Part shown: piece after piece, positions 45,645-56,357 of the stretch
Layout of the letters: the number at the start of each line of letters is the position of its first letter
Numbering within the stretch: position 1 is the stretch's first letter
Assembly (NCBI GenBank): GCA_043228905.1
Contig: JBHGNT010000012.1
Coordinates: forward strand, 9,052,001-9,116,000
Direction: 5' to 3'
Source: Azolla caroliniana
Lineage: Eukaryota; Polypodiophyta
Length of the DNA stretch: 64,000 nucleotides
The notes under the pieces: generated by a model
Database searches by the model: none
What the model was told of the DNA's origin: nothing
The model's input: only the letters and a program-made list of their open reading frames with translations
Made by a program: the position numbers and the translations under genes

Positions 45645-46659
45645 CTTATGAATAACACAAGATGGGGGATGAGTAAGTATATTAACTTAGCATTATCATC
45701 AACTATCATCAAATCCAAAAATACCTTCAATGAGGTATATATAGGTTTCATGTGCAAGGGTGCACATGTGCTAGGAGAATATAGGTACAATGTGTAAGTC
45801 CTATATTAAATGAGCATGGAGTGGTTGATCTACAATGTATCCCACTCAAGTACAAAATCCTATTTAAGGCTTTATGGTCAACACACTAACTAGATTCTAT
45901 CTATGTAACTACTAAGTTACATGTGTTGACTAACTAACTAAACTAAGTTGAGCTTGATCTCTCAACACTTTTCTATATCTGACATTTCTAGTTTCTCTTG
46001 CTCCTTCTGCTCGCGGTTCTTCTTCTATTACCTCCCGTTGCTCGTTCGACATTTGTTGGTTCTGAGCTGGCTTCTTCCGGCTACTCAGTTCTGTCTCTGT
46101 CTGACTGCGCTACTCTTGCCTCGGTTCCATTTGGTGGCTGATCCGGAGATTGTTCTTCATCACTTATGTGGATCGCTGTCGTCCTCCGCGATGCCTCCTT
46201 TTGTCGACGTTGCTGTTCGAATTGCTCGAATTGTAATTGGGTGATGGGTTGGGCATCATCTAACCGTTCTACCAGCCTTCTAACAGCAACCAATTGCTCC
46301 TCGGCCAATGATAGAAAGTCATCCAACAACTCTTCCCTGATGGTGACAATGCTTTCCGCATCCATCTTATAGAAGTGGTCATCGTCTCTTTTTCGGTTCT
46401 TTGCATCCGCTCATAGGACCTGTAATTCAGCTGCTTGTTGCGTCCACTTTGTCCACCATTCTACCGAGCTTTCGTCGATCATTCTCTTTGTTTGTTCTTT
46501 CCATGCCAGCACAATAACCCAGATTCGGTTGACCCCCAGTTTGGACCTGTCCTCGGCAACCTGCTTGTCCTCCTTTAGCTTCTTTATCAGAGTTGTGGTT
46601 GCTTGGGCCTGCGCCCCGTAATCCAACAATTGGGTCTGATAGGTCGTCTAAACCCTATC

Positions 46660-48706
46660 CAGAACCATTTTTACTCTATTAAAATACTATCAAAGCCTTT
46701 GGAAGGTGGCAGATCTATAATGAAATCCATAGAAATACACTGCCATGGCTTGCTGGGAGGTGGTAATGGTTGTAGTAAGCCATAAGGATGATGCCTGGGT
46801 ATTTTGGCGCAACAATAGGTGTCACATGTGCGAACGTAATCTTCGACAAATTTTTCATGTGAGGCCACCAAAACGAAGGTTTGACCAGCTCAATGGTCTT
46901 GGCAATACCAAATGTCTAGCCATGGGGGCATCATGACAATGTTCTAACACTTGAAGTCGGGGTGATCTGTTAGGGATGTAAAGGAGATTCTTGTAGAAGA
47001 GTAAGCCATCTTGCCACTTGAAGTCCTGATAATGTTGAGATGATCCTTGAAATGTGGAGCAAGATGGACGGCTTGAACCAATGTGGGCTAAGACATCCTT
47101 AGCAAAAACATCAGAGTGAAGTTGTTGCCGAATAGTGTCAAGAAGGCTAGAATCAAGTGGCATGGCATAAATTGTTGTTGCCTGTAGCTTTGATGGCCTG
47201 AGAAAAATCTTCATTTGATTGTCAAAGGCCAGATCTCCAGGTCGAAGAGCTAGATACGAACGCCGAGACAAAGCATTTGCTTTCCCTTGTTGTTTTCCGG
47301 GGCGAAAAATGATCTTGAAATTGAAACGCGTTACAAATTGGGTCCACCGAGCTTGTCTTCTATTTAATACTCGAGTTTGAAAATATGTGAGATTTTTGTG
47401 ATCACTATAAATGATAATTTGATGAGGCGATCCTTCTAGAAAATGACACCATTGCTCGAATGAGTCGACCACAGCTAGTAACTCCTTGTCATGCACCTCA
47501 TAGTTTATCTCTGAAACAATAAATTTTTTCGAGTGAAATGCGACTGGATGAGTCTGCCCGTCCTCACGATAGGATATTCCCCAATGTGAAGTCTGACGCA
47601 TCCGCCTCACTAGTAAATGGCTTTTCGGGATCAATATGCGCTAGGATAGGTGTTGATGTGAATGCCTCTTTCAGCTCAGTAAAAGCCTTGTCCGTTTTGA
47701 TACTCCAAAAAAATTCTTGATTTTTCTTGGTGAGTTGGGTGAGGGGCAACACAATGCTTCAATAATTACGTATGAATTTGTGATAGAAGTTCGCAAATAT
47801 GAGGAAACATTAGACATCCCGAACTAAGCATGAGGGTTTCCATTCCAATATTGTTTGGACTTTTGCCGGATCCATGAAAATACCCTTGGATGAAATAGTG
47901 TATCCCAAAAATTTGACTTGTTTGCAATCAAAACTACATTTCTCAAGTTTGGGATAAAGACCATACTTTCTTAGGCGTTCAAGTACTTTCCACACATGTA
48001 TATCAGGCTCCTCTTGTGTTTTAGAGTGAATCAACATATCATCGAGGTAGATGATGAGAAAGATATCCAAGAAATCCTGAAAATGTCATTTGCCATATGT
48101 TGAAATATTGTGGGTGCATTTGTGAGCCCCGAAAGGCATGACTGTATACTCGAAATGACCATACTGAGTATGAAATGCAATTTTCCACTCATCTCCCGGT
48201 CGAATTTGAACAAGATTATATGCACCCCTTAGATCAATTTTGGTAAAATGCTTTGCCCCACCAATGTGTTCTAAGAGACTGGAGATTATAGGTAGAGCAT
48301 ACCTATTCCTTATGGTGACTTTATTTAAGCCTCGATAGTCCACGACCAAACGAAGGGAGCCGTCCTTTTTCTTCACAGAAAAGATAGGAGCACCTTTTGG
48401 AGATTTTGAATGTCGAATAAACCCATGTGTAAGATTTTCCTCGATGAATTCTCGAAGAACCTCAAGCTCAGTGGGTGATAAATTGTAAATTGGACCCCAC
48501 GGTGGCTCTTTTCCTGGTTGGAGATCAATAGGACAGTCATACGACCGATGCTTTGGAAGAACACTAGTTTTGACTTTGTCGAAAACATCAACATAGTCTG
48601 GATAGTTTATGGGAATTTGGATGTCTGAATTCCCTTGAGTGGCACTAGAAGGTGTCACTGATACTGCAAATAAGAAAAGGTCCTCCTTGCCTCCCACTTG
48701 GTGCAA
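46660..48706 (-). pseudogene. Gypsy element C pol: RT, RNase H, integrase start
   Basis: Minus strand. RT at 48706 to about 47800: VLPKHRSYDCPIDLQPGKEP, VKKKDGSLRLVVDYRGLN, FTKIDLRGAYNLVQIRPGDE, then after a frameshift IIYLDDMLIHSKTQEEPD (YLDD intact) and FLGYTISSKGIFMDP. RNase H at 47752-47230: SEADASDFTLG, VHDKELLAVVDSFEQW, YSDHKNLTYFQTRVLNRRQ. Then a broken H2C2 region and the integrase start [15 protein letters not shown] and [17 protein letters not shown]. It ends abruptly near 46660, fused to element IV. It is closely related to element B. No attached LTR is proven. Confidence 0.85.
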
Positions 48707-48751
48707 TTATTACAATGTGATGGCTAAAATTTGATGAAAAGGAGATGGTGC

Positions 48752-48808
48752 ATTGGTAGAACTATATTCTTCAAGAGAATAATCCTGAGTTCGATCCTTG
48801 GCAATGAT
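48752..48808 (+). other. tRNA-like A/B-box pair
   Basis: TTGGTAGAACTAT, then TATTC-TTCAAGA-GAATA (5-bp stem, 7-base loop, CAA at the anticodon position), then GAGTTCGATCC. This is the most tRNA-like of the set, but the acceptor stem is not convincing and tRNA-Leu would need a long variable arm. Confidence 0.35.
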
Positions 48809-48848
48809 ATTTTCTGCTGAAGGGCACCAAATTTCCCACTTCCTCCAT

Positions 48849-49795
48849 GTTAACTGTTTTTGGGGAAACACCTTCGATGAGCCCACAGGCTATCGGTATC
48901 AAGGGATCGTGTTACGTTTTTGTGAAGATTCCGGGCCATGGTGAGAAACCGGGGAATATCGGAAGAATCGGCGGGGTGCACCATGTGCACTTACCCTTGT
49001 AAAAACATGTGAATAGTAGGAATCAAGTCGGGATAGAGAATCCCATGTAAGTCGGGATTTATCCCACATTGTAACGCATCCCTCTCCTTGTTCTATAAAA
49101 GGAAGGGAGCGCTCTTTGTGAAGGGGTTGCCAATTTTGAGTTAGGAGGGTATACCACTTAGGTCTAGGGTTGGTAGAGTTCTTCCTCTTCATCTTATTCT
49201 TGTTCCCTTAGGGTTTGTACTTGGGTCTTCACCCTATTTCGTTTAGGGTTTCATCTTGTCTTCTTCTTCTTCTTCTTCTTCTGCCCCTTCGTGTCTGTTT
49301 AGGGTTTTGGCTCGGTGAAGAGCTTGTATGTTTTGTGGGGGTTTACTTCTACTCGGCCTCCTGTGCAAGACCCTGCTCGGTGCGACGAGCCCGAGAGCTC
49401 CCCCGACAGCGGCTTGGCGGCAGACTGCTGTTGTAACGTAACCTACCTTGGTCCGGCTCGAAGCCGGGGTTGTATCTCTCCCTGTAATATATATACATAC
49501 ATTCGTGTTTGTTTGTGCATATCGGTGTATTGGGTGGTGTCGGAAGCACAACCCCTTGCTTCTTGTGCATAAGAGTTGGTGACGTGCGCACGCTCTCCCT
49601 CTCCTTTGTCTCTCTCCCTCCCTCTCGTGTTCGATTGCAACCGGGTCGTGTCCGGTGTCGGTTTTCTTGGCATCCCTCTTCTCCCTCGTCCGAGACCCTT
49701 GTGGTCCCGCCCCTTCTACACGCACGCGCGTAATAACGCGACAACGTGGAAGCCTCTTCTACAGAGAAGACGATAGGATTACGATGAGCGTACAC
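48849..49795 (+). mobile_element. LTR-like sequence, plus orientation
   Basis: Has a CTATAAAAGGAAG promoter at about 49092-49104, a transcribed-leader look with several TTTAGGGTTT boxes (49206-49310), (TTC)n near 49260-49280, and a GC-rich 3' half. Termini are not clear. Frames inside it (including a 160-codon minus-strand frame) have no domain. It lies between element C and the LTR of element I. Confidence 0.45.
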
Positions 49796-49799
49796 GGCT

Positions 49800-50215
49800 A
49801 CACCCGTTAGGTATAAAGGGAGCTCAGTTTACGTGTATGGGGAGAGTACACAGATAAAAGAATAGTAAGAGCGAAACTTATATTAAATGATAAGCTCACA
49901 GTGATTATAGCACACGGCTCTCGGTCGGAACAGTTCGTGTAGAGCTTGGTGCTACAATATTAATCTCCCTAAAATGATCTAGAAAAAAATCCCCCCTTGA
50001 GGTATGCATAACTCGGGTTATATAGTTTTCCTCTTGAGACAGAACCGAGCCATCGGCTGATTGTGAGGGCTAAAACTCAGCTATCTCTAGTTTTACCTAT
50101 TTCCTCACCTACTCTTCTACCTAACGACGAGTTTACATAATGTATTTATATTTCTGGCCTATGGACAACACCTGGCACGCCTGTGGGACAGGACCTTGTC
50201 CATCGGACCCATGGT
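49800..50215 (-). mobile_element. 3' LTR region of element I
   Basis: Minus strand: GGACAAGGTCCTGTCCCACAGG near 50173-50203 matches the LTR-start block of IV and II. CTATATAACCCGAGTTATGC near 50006-50025 would be its promoter. Downstream end not defined. Confidence 0.55.
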
Positions 50216-50301
50216 TCACAATGTGGAGGGGTAACCATGGATTTGGCAAACAAAACAAATTACAAAAATTGCCCGTTTATACAAGGGCTGATAGGTTTGA
50301 T

Positions 50302-53300
50302 TTACTCCTCTTCTAATATGCCGAGGATATCCTCGGGGGCGTGGGGTTGGTGATGGAGGTTTTGTTGCCGAGTCAGGGATGGCTATGTCATCGTGTGCGC
50401 TGCCCTCTGTTGGTACCGATTCAGGCAGGGTCGTGGTTGTAGGTTGTGGCTCGGGTGGGATGTGGGGATTTGTAGGGGCAGGTTCCTCCGGTCTGGCTTC
50501 CGTGGTGGGTGGCTCGGGTCCTTGCTCGTTGGTCGTGGGAGCTCTGTTAATCCCGGTAGCTAGGAGTTCCTCCTCGTAAGTTTCGGCTTCTAAGAGAAAC
50601 ACCATTAGATCGTCGTTGAATTCCTCTAAAAGTTGCTCAATGGCCACGGTGTGGGATGCTGCGCAGGTATGATATTCCTCAATCAAGTCTTCATGGAGGG
50701 TCTGGATGCTGGTGTCATCCATCTTGTAAAACCCTCGGCCCTCCTTCCGTCGGTTCTCGGCATCCGCGCGTAGTATGTGTAGGTTCGCGGCTTGGGGTGA
50801 CCACTCCTGCCAGACATGGTCAAGCGTTTCCTCGATCTTCTTGGTGAATTGTTGGCGATACTTGTTGATCAGGATCTTGATTTTAGTATCGTCCATGCCG
50901 ATGCTAGCTCAGTGAACTTCCACTTCCTCCCTTGCGGCCTTGGCTTCTTCTTGGCTTTTGCGGACGAGGAGCGCTAAAGTAGCTCGATTATCTTTTACTT
51001 TTTTCGGTGATGAGTGCGATTGTCTGCTCATAACGTTTGGTGAGCTGAGCTACAGTTTCGTCCATGTCTTGTCTCCAAGCGTCCCAATGTTGTTCTCTGG
51101 CGGCGATGTGCTCTGTTTGCAATTGGTGATATGCATCGGAAATTTTTTCCCTTTGCTCTTTCAAGATCCTCCATTTTTGCATGTGTTCATTTGCCAATTC
51201 TTGTAATGCCCTTTAGTGACGTCGTAATTCCTGGTTGTTTGCGAAGAGCTTGCGTTCTCGTTGGCTATTCCGCTTAGCTTCTTTGATGAAACGTTCTTTG
51301 GCCTCGGTGATAGAGACCTGAAGGGTCATCACCTCTCTTTCTTGTTCTTTGAGTGCGACCAAGTTTTCAGCAAGCAATCGCTTGAGGTTAGCTTCACAGC
51401 CCGCGGCTTGTTCCCATAGTTGGCCAAGAATGTTGTTGTGGTTCTGTTTTGCTCACTCGGCCAGAGCGATCTGGGCCTTAAGCTCCTCTTGGTAGTCCCA
51501 GAGGGGAGGCCCTGTCTGGGTTGCCGCTTGCTGGATTCGGGGAGGGGGTTCCCTATTCGTCAGTGTCGATCGTTCCATGACGATAGATGGTGGTGGCGTT
51601 TGCATGGAGGTGTGGCTGGTTTGGGTGTGCGGGCTTATATCTGCCTGTGACGATGACTTGCTTGTCTGTACCAATTCCTTCATTGTGTTGGCATCAACCG
51701 TGGCTACCTTGGGGTAAGCTGTGTCGTCTTTGTGTGCATCGGTACCCGCAACACTTAGGCTCAGGTTCGGAAGAGTGGCTGGTGAGACATCGTCACTCGG
51801 CGCAGGGAGGCTTAAGGGCGGATGTTCTGGATGTTGCTGCTTCAATGACGTCACTTTCTCCTCTGCGGCTTGCCATAGCTCGGTAGCCCGTTTGGCTTGC
51901 TAATGCGCCGTTTTGATACGACGGGCCATGTCTTTGGCTACCTGAGTAGTGTGGTGCAGATTTCGATATGCCTCGACTAAGGCCGTGTTCAGATCTGGTA
52001 GCTCCATGAGGAGAGAAGCATTCTGTGCTTGCTTCTTCCGCCCTATCTTCTGTAAGGTTCGATCCTCGTGAGGTTTGATGTCTCCCATTAGAGCACGTTG
52101 GATCATCTTTGTTTCCGCGTGCTCTTCGGCCATATGAGCGGCGGCAACTACTTGGGCGCGCGCGAGGAAATCCATTAAATCATATGTTGTGCCCAGTCGA
52201 AGTAGTGCATTGAACTCGTATGCCTCTGCGGGGATATCTTTGTAACCGAGGACTTCCTCCCTGATATCTGCGTGGTTTGTCCATGCTCGATCCTACCAAC
52301 TTGGAGGCATGACTCCGCTGGTACCATGGCCGTGGAGGTCGGGCTGGCCTTTTTTGATCTCTGATGATGGGTGCCCTCGGTTTCTGTGGTTGACTCTCGA
52401 ATGATGCGGTGTCTTTTTGGCGGCTGATCCTGTGAGTCTGGGGCCGGTGGTGTTGGCTCCTCGGCTTGTTTCCTCTTTTGTTGTCGTATGCTCGAGTGTT
52501 GCTGGCTTGTGGGCCATGGGCTCGGTTGTGGAGAGGGCATTGATGTCCTTGGTGTTTTCTGGCGTATGGTGACACCCTCAGTGATGGGCTCCTCGGCCTC
52601 GTCCCATTCAACATGGGTCGCTGTTAATGCCCGTTGTTTTTGTGTTTTTGGTGGGGGTGGTGCCGGGGCGGAAGTAGGGTTCCGAACGGTCGAGGGAGGT
52701 GGAGAAGGCGAGGGGTCTTCCCATTCTTCTTGGGTTAATGCCAAAATCTTCTCCTGTTGTTTCCTTGGTGGTGGTGGGGAGGTAAGGATGCGACGAGGGG
52801 AAACCGAAGGAGGTGGGTAGAGGATTGTGAGGAAGTGATTAATCACAAGCAACAAGCGCTTACTGGTTTGAAAAGATTCGAGTGCCGCACAGACTCCTTC
52901 ACCGGTGATGATTCCCCAATCAATTTTGTGGCCTTCATATGCCCGGATGATGATGGTAGCTTTGTTCTGTGGCATACTTGTGGGATTTGTATGCACAAAG
53001 GCGTATTCCATCAAAATCCGAGCGATCTCCCCAAAAGCTTTGTTTGGCCCTCCATAAGTGCGGTAAGCTTTACCCGACATTGAATACATCCCAAAATATT
53101 CCTTGAGGATTGAGTGGGGAGGGATTTCGACCTCATGGTCTCTTCCCTGCGCAAGGTCCAGAGCCGCGCGAATCATGTTGTTGGATACTGTGTCAGGGTG
53201 GATTCTGCGTGCTATTGCTGGGGTGTCAGGGTGCGCTGGGGCGTCGATGATCCGTAAGTACCCACCCAGTCCTCGTTGATGTAGCCAAGAATGGGTTTCA

Positions 53301-53320
53301 TGCGATGCTGCGAGAGGCAT
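50302..53320 (-). pseudogene. Element I: additional coiled-coil ORF downstream of integrase
   Basis: Starts at the ATG at 53320 (MPLAASHETHSWL). Residues about 10-150 are the family's conserved domain (GLGGYLRIIDAPAH, LKEYFGMYSMSGKAYRTYGG, FGEIARILMEYAFVH, AYEGHKIDWGIITGEGVCAA). A long Pro/Ser/Thr linker follows to about 52200, then heptad-rich helices to about 50900 (for example ELANEHMQKWRILKEQREKI) and the conserved helical segment VWQEWSPQAANLHILRADAE with FYKMDDTSIQ. A frameshift near the end leads to APEDILGILEEE and TAA at 50302-50304. Several internal stops (for example at 52175, 51900 and 51453) make it non-functional. It is the most diverged copy. Role unknown. Confidence 0.75.
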
Positions 53321-53808
53321 GGTGGATGCGATGGTTTGCTGACAGGAGGCGTGGGGGGAAGCGATGAGACGAGGGCGAGACAAAGAGTTGGAAGAACACT
53401 GTTGTTTTGTGCAAGGGCTATGAGGGCGAGAGGAGGCCGGTTTGTAGAGGCGATGAGAACGAGAGCGAGCTTGGGAGCTTGAAGGCGGTGAAGGCAAGAA
53501 TGCGTCTGTGTGAGTGAGTGTGTTGTGTGTGGGGTAATTTCTTTTATGTGACTGCCTAGGGTTTTGTGTAGGGAGAAGATCCTTGAGATTCTTGGTCGTG
53601 GCTGCCCTAATAAGGTATTATGGCCACGCGTCCCAGGAGTGCTATGTCTGGTGTGCATGCTCCTTAGATATTCTATTTTAAAGTGAATGTGACTAGTTGG
53701 TGCGCCTAAGAAAATTCGTGATTTGGGGTGATTAGTTAGGTAGTTTTAGGTAAGGTTAATTTAACTGCTAAAAACCATTCCTACTATATACATTTGGTGG
53801 GTAGGTCA

Positions 53809-54738
53809 TTATTTTACCGAGGGGGGACATGTGGCTACCTTCGAGGCGTCGTCCATGAACTGGTCTGTGTCGTCGGTCTCGGCGAAAGGATTAATTGGGG
53901 TCTTCCCATGGTAAGGTCGAAGTCGGAAGCCATTTACCCAACTCTTGACGATGTCCCCGGCAAGTGTGCCGAGTTGGAATGTGCCGTTAAACTCGTCAAT
54001 TATCTAGAAGGGGCCTGTCCATCGGAATCGTAATTTCCCCAGCATAGCACCGAGTCGTGTTTGGAAGACCAGCATTGGTTTGCCGATGGTAAGTGCTTTC
54101 TCTCTACCATTCCGGTGTCGATCGACGAAGGCTTTGCGTTGTTCCAGGTGAGCCATGTTGGCCACTCGATGTTCGCCGAGTTCGAGGAGTTGTTCGAGCC
54201 GAGATTGCTCTGATTGGTCCTCGGGTAACCTTTCCTTAACCTGAACTCGGAGACTCGGAGCTTTGAACTCGATCGGCATGACTACTTCCAAACCAAAGGC
54301 CATCCGAAACGGTGTAGACTGAATGCTAGTTTTGAATGGGGTGCGATACGCCCACAAGGCACTCTGGAGCTTGTCATCCCAATCGGTGCGGTTCTCATTG
54401 ACGATCTTTTTCAGGATTGTTTGCAAAATTTTATTAGTAGACTCCGCCAATCCGTTTGCTTGTGGATAATACAACGTACTTTTCTTATGTACGACTGCGT
54501 AGTGTGTAGTGAGCTCGCGAATTATGTGGTTTATAAAATGCCCGCCTTGGTCACTAATGAGGTCGATTGGGCATCCATATCGGCACCATAGATGTTCGTA
54601 TACGAATTTTGCCGTGGATGCAGCTATGTTGTCCCGTAGTGCCTTAGCCTCGACCCATTTTGTGCAATAGTCTGTGGCCACGATGATGTATTTGTTACCG
54701 GTGCCAGGGAAGCCCACTGTGGAATTGCCGGCGGGCAT
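53809..54738 (-). pseudogene. Element I integrase
   Basis: Core and C-terminus of a non-chromoviral gypsy integrase: IIVATDYCTKWVEAKALRDN, DLISDQGGHF (second D), NGLAESTNKIL (E), WAYRTPFKTSIQSTPFRMAF and KLRFRWTGPF (GPY/F). TAG at 54004 sits where sister copies have Trp (TGG to TAG). The frame then continues EFNGTFQLGTLAGDI and WVNGFRLRPYHG to TAA at 53809. The zinc domain and first catalytic Asp are lost at the junction with element II near 54739. Confidence 0.85.
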
Positions 54739-54739
54739 T

Positions 54740-55932
54740 ATGCCGGCGACGCAACCGCTCGGAAAATATGGCAGAGCGGACTGTGGTGGCCGACCACCCT
54801 AAAAGATGCCGTGAAGTATAGCAGAGAATGCGATTTGTGTCAACGACTGGGCCAACCCACAGAGCAGGCCCGGATGCCACACCACCCGGTCTTGCCCTTA
54901 GAACCGTTTCAAAAGTGGGGGTTGGACTTTGTCGGTCCCTTCAAACCACCGGCAATGCGAACCGGAAATCGGTATGTCATAGTGGCGACCGACTATTGCA
55001 CCAAATGGGTAGAAGCAAAGGCCTTACGGGACAACACGGCCGCTTCCACGGCAAAGTTTCTGTACGAATGCATATGGTGCCGGTATGGATGCCCGATCGA
55101 GCTTATAAGTGACCAAGGAGGACATTTTCTCGGGCAGGTAGTAGAAAGCCTGACGTCATTTTACGCGGTGGTACATAAAAAGAGTACACCCTACTACCCT
55201 CAAGCCAATGGACTAGTGGAATCAACGAACAAAACTCTGCAGAACATCCTACGAAAAATCGTCAACGAGAACTGGACCGACTGGGCGTACCGAACAACGT
55301 ACAAAACCAGCATCCAGACAACCCCGTTCCGACTAGCATTCGGGTTAGAAGCGGTCATGCCGGTAGTGTTCCAGATCCCCAGCTTACGGATTCAGGTAAA
55401 GGAGTGCTTAAGTGAGAACGAGTCCGAACGAATCCGACTGGCAACGCTGTTGGAATTAGAGGAAAACCGAATAGCCAGCTTACTACAACTCGAACTGGAG
55501 CAAAGGAGGAGAAAAGCCTTCGTGGACCGACACCGGCGTGGCAATGAAAAGGAGTTTGAAGTCGGGAAACCGGTGCTACTATTCCAGACAAGGATGGGGA
55601 ACATGGCGGGAAAGTTGCGGTTTCGATGGACCGGACCGTTCTGGATCACCAAGGAGTACAATGGGTCGTATCAGCTCGGCACGTTGTCTGGAGATGTCAT
55701 CGGCAAGTGGGCAAATGGATTTCGGCTAAAGCCGTATAAAGGAAATATGCCAGCCAACCCGTTCAAGCGAAACCTGGAAATCCGGCAAGAGGAAGAACCG
55801 ACACCGACAGACGCTGCTGAAGACATTCGGACCGAGGAAGAACCGACACCGATACTGACGAGGACCATCCCGGAAAACCGACACGAACCGACCCGAACCG
55901 ACCTGAACAAAGCGGGGGGGACCAGCAAATGA
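54740..55932 (+). pseudogene. Element II integrase
   Basis: Begins mid-domain with ATARKIWQSGLWWPTTLKDA and CDLCQ (H2C2 zinc end). The core has WGLDFVGPF (D), LISDQGGHFLGQ (D) and NGLVESTNKTL (E), a DD35E spacing, then FRLAFGLEAVMPVVF and FRWTGPFWITKEYNGSYQLG (GPY/F). About ten residues (DDKLQSALW in element I) are missing after NWTDW, an in-frame deletion. The frame from the ATG at 54811 is open for 373 codons to TGA at 55930. The 5' part of the element is absent. The C-terminal tail (EEPTPTDAAEDIRTEEEP) is family-specific. Confidence 0.87.
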
Positions 55933-56357
55933 CGTGGTCCAAGCAAAAGAAAAGAAAGAAAAAAAAAAATAAAAAAAAAAATGACGTGGGCAGAATCGAC
56001 GCGAATCATCGTAATGATGGGGAGATCACAAGAGGTGGGAGCGCCACCATGCAACGAAGAGGCGCCATGCATTAAAGAAGGACGTGTGCGCACTTGCTAT
56101 TTAAAGCAGAGAACGTGGGCACTCACACGCGGCAAACAAGAAAGGACATACTAATTATGGCGGGAGAGGAACATGCGGGGGAAACGAAAAAGGACGGCTC
56201 GAGGCACAACCCACTATATAAGACACAGGCCTGCGAAGGGCTCACGTTTTACGAATTTTCCTACATACAGGCGCAGAAGCACAGAAGAGCGACCCGACGC
56301 ACAGAGCACACACAGCGCGATCCCGAACACCAGGCAGCAGATGAAGAATTCGAAGCA

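Larger units (their letters stand above)
43651..45721. repeat. 62-bp direct repeats flanking the inner insertion
   Basis: AGATGGGGGATGAGTAAGTA ... AAATCCAAAAA occurs at 43651-43712 and 45660-45721 without visible difference. The repeats bracket 43713-45659. This is far longer than an LTR-element target duplication (5 bp). Confidence 0.95.
43515..45967 (-). mobile_element. Copia-type solo LTR (minus orientation), interrupted by a later insertion
   Basis: Read on the minus strand it starts TGTTGAGAGATCAAGCTCAA (like the copia LTRs here) and ends CCTTAACA, flanked by the 5-bp target duplication CTTTT (43510-43514 and 45968-45972). A TATA-like CCTATATATACC is at about 45736-45747. Without the 1.95-kb inner insertion and one copy of a 62-bp duplication, the LTR is 444 bp, matching the family size. 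It contains (GA)n at 43615-43652 (plus strand). Confidence 0.85.
43403..46640 (-). pseudogene. Element IV: C-terminal part of the coiled-coil ORF, split by an insertion
   Basis: Minus-strand pieces 46640-45968 and 43509-43403 form one gene end after removal of the insertion at 43515-45967. The first has WWTKWTQQAAELQVL, MDAESIVTIREELLDDF and LVERLDDAQPITQLQFEQ, closely matching the ORFs at 58.6 kb and 60.2 kb. A stop at 46081 fits CAG to TAG. The second is Glu/Gln-rich and ends LDQSILDILDEE. The upstream part is replaced at about 46650 by the pol of element C. Function unknown. Confidence 0.75.

Noticed and set aside
48752-48808. Possible functional tRNA gene (Leu-CAA-like anticodon loop)
   Set aside because: No acceptor stem and no long variable arm; treated as a tRNA-like remnant.
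49243-49795. Overlapping minus-strand frames of 160 and 148 codons, basic and Arg-rich
   Set aside because: They are antisense to an LTR-like leader, overlap in different frames and show no domain.
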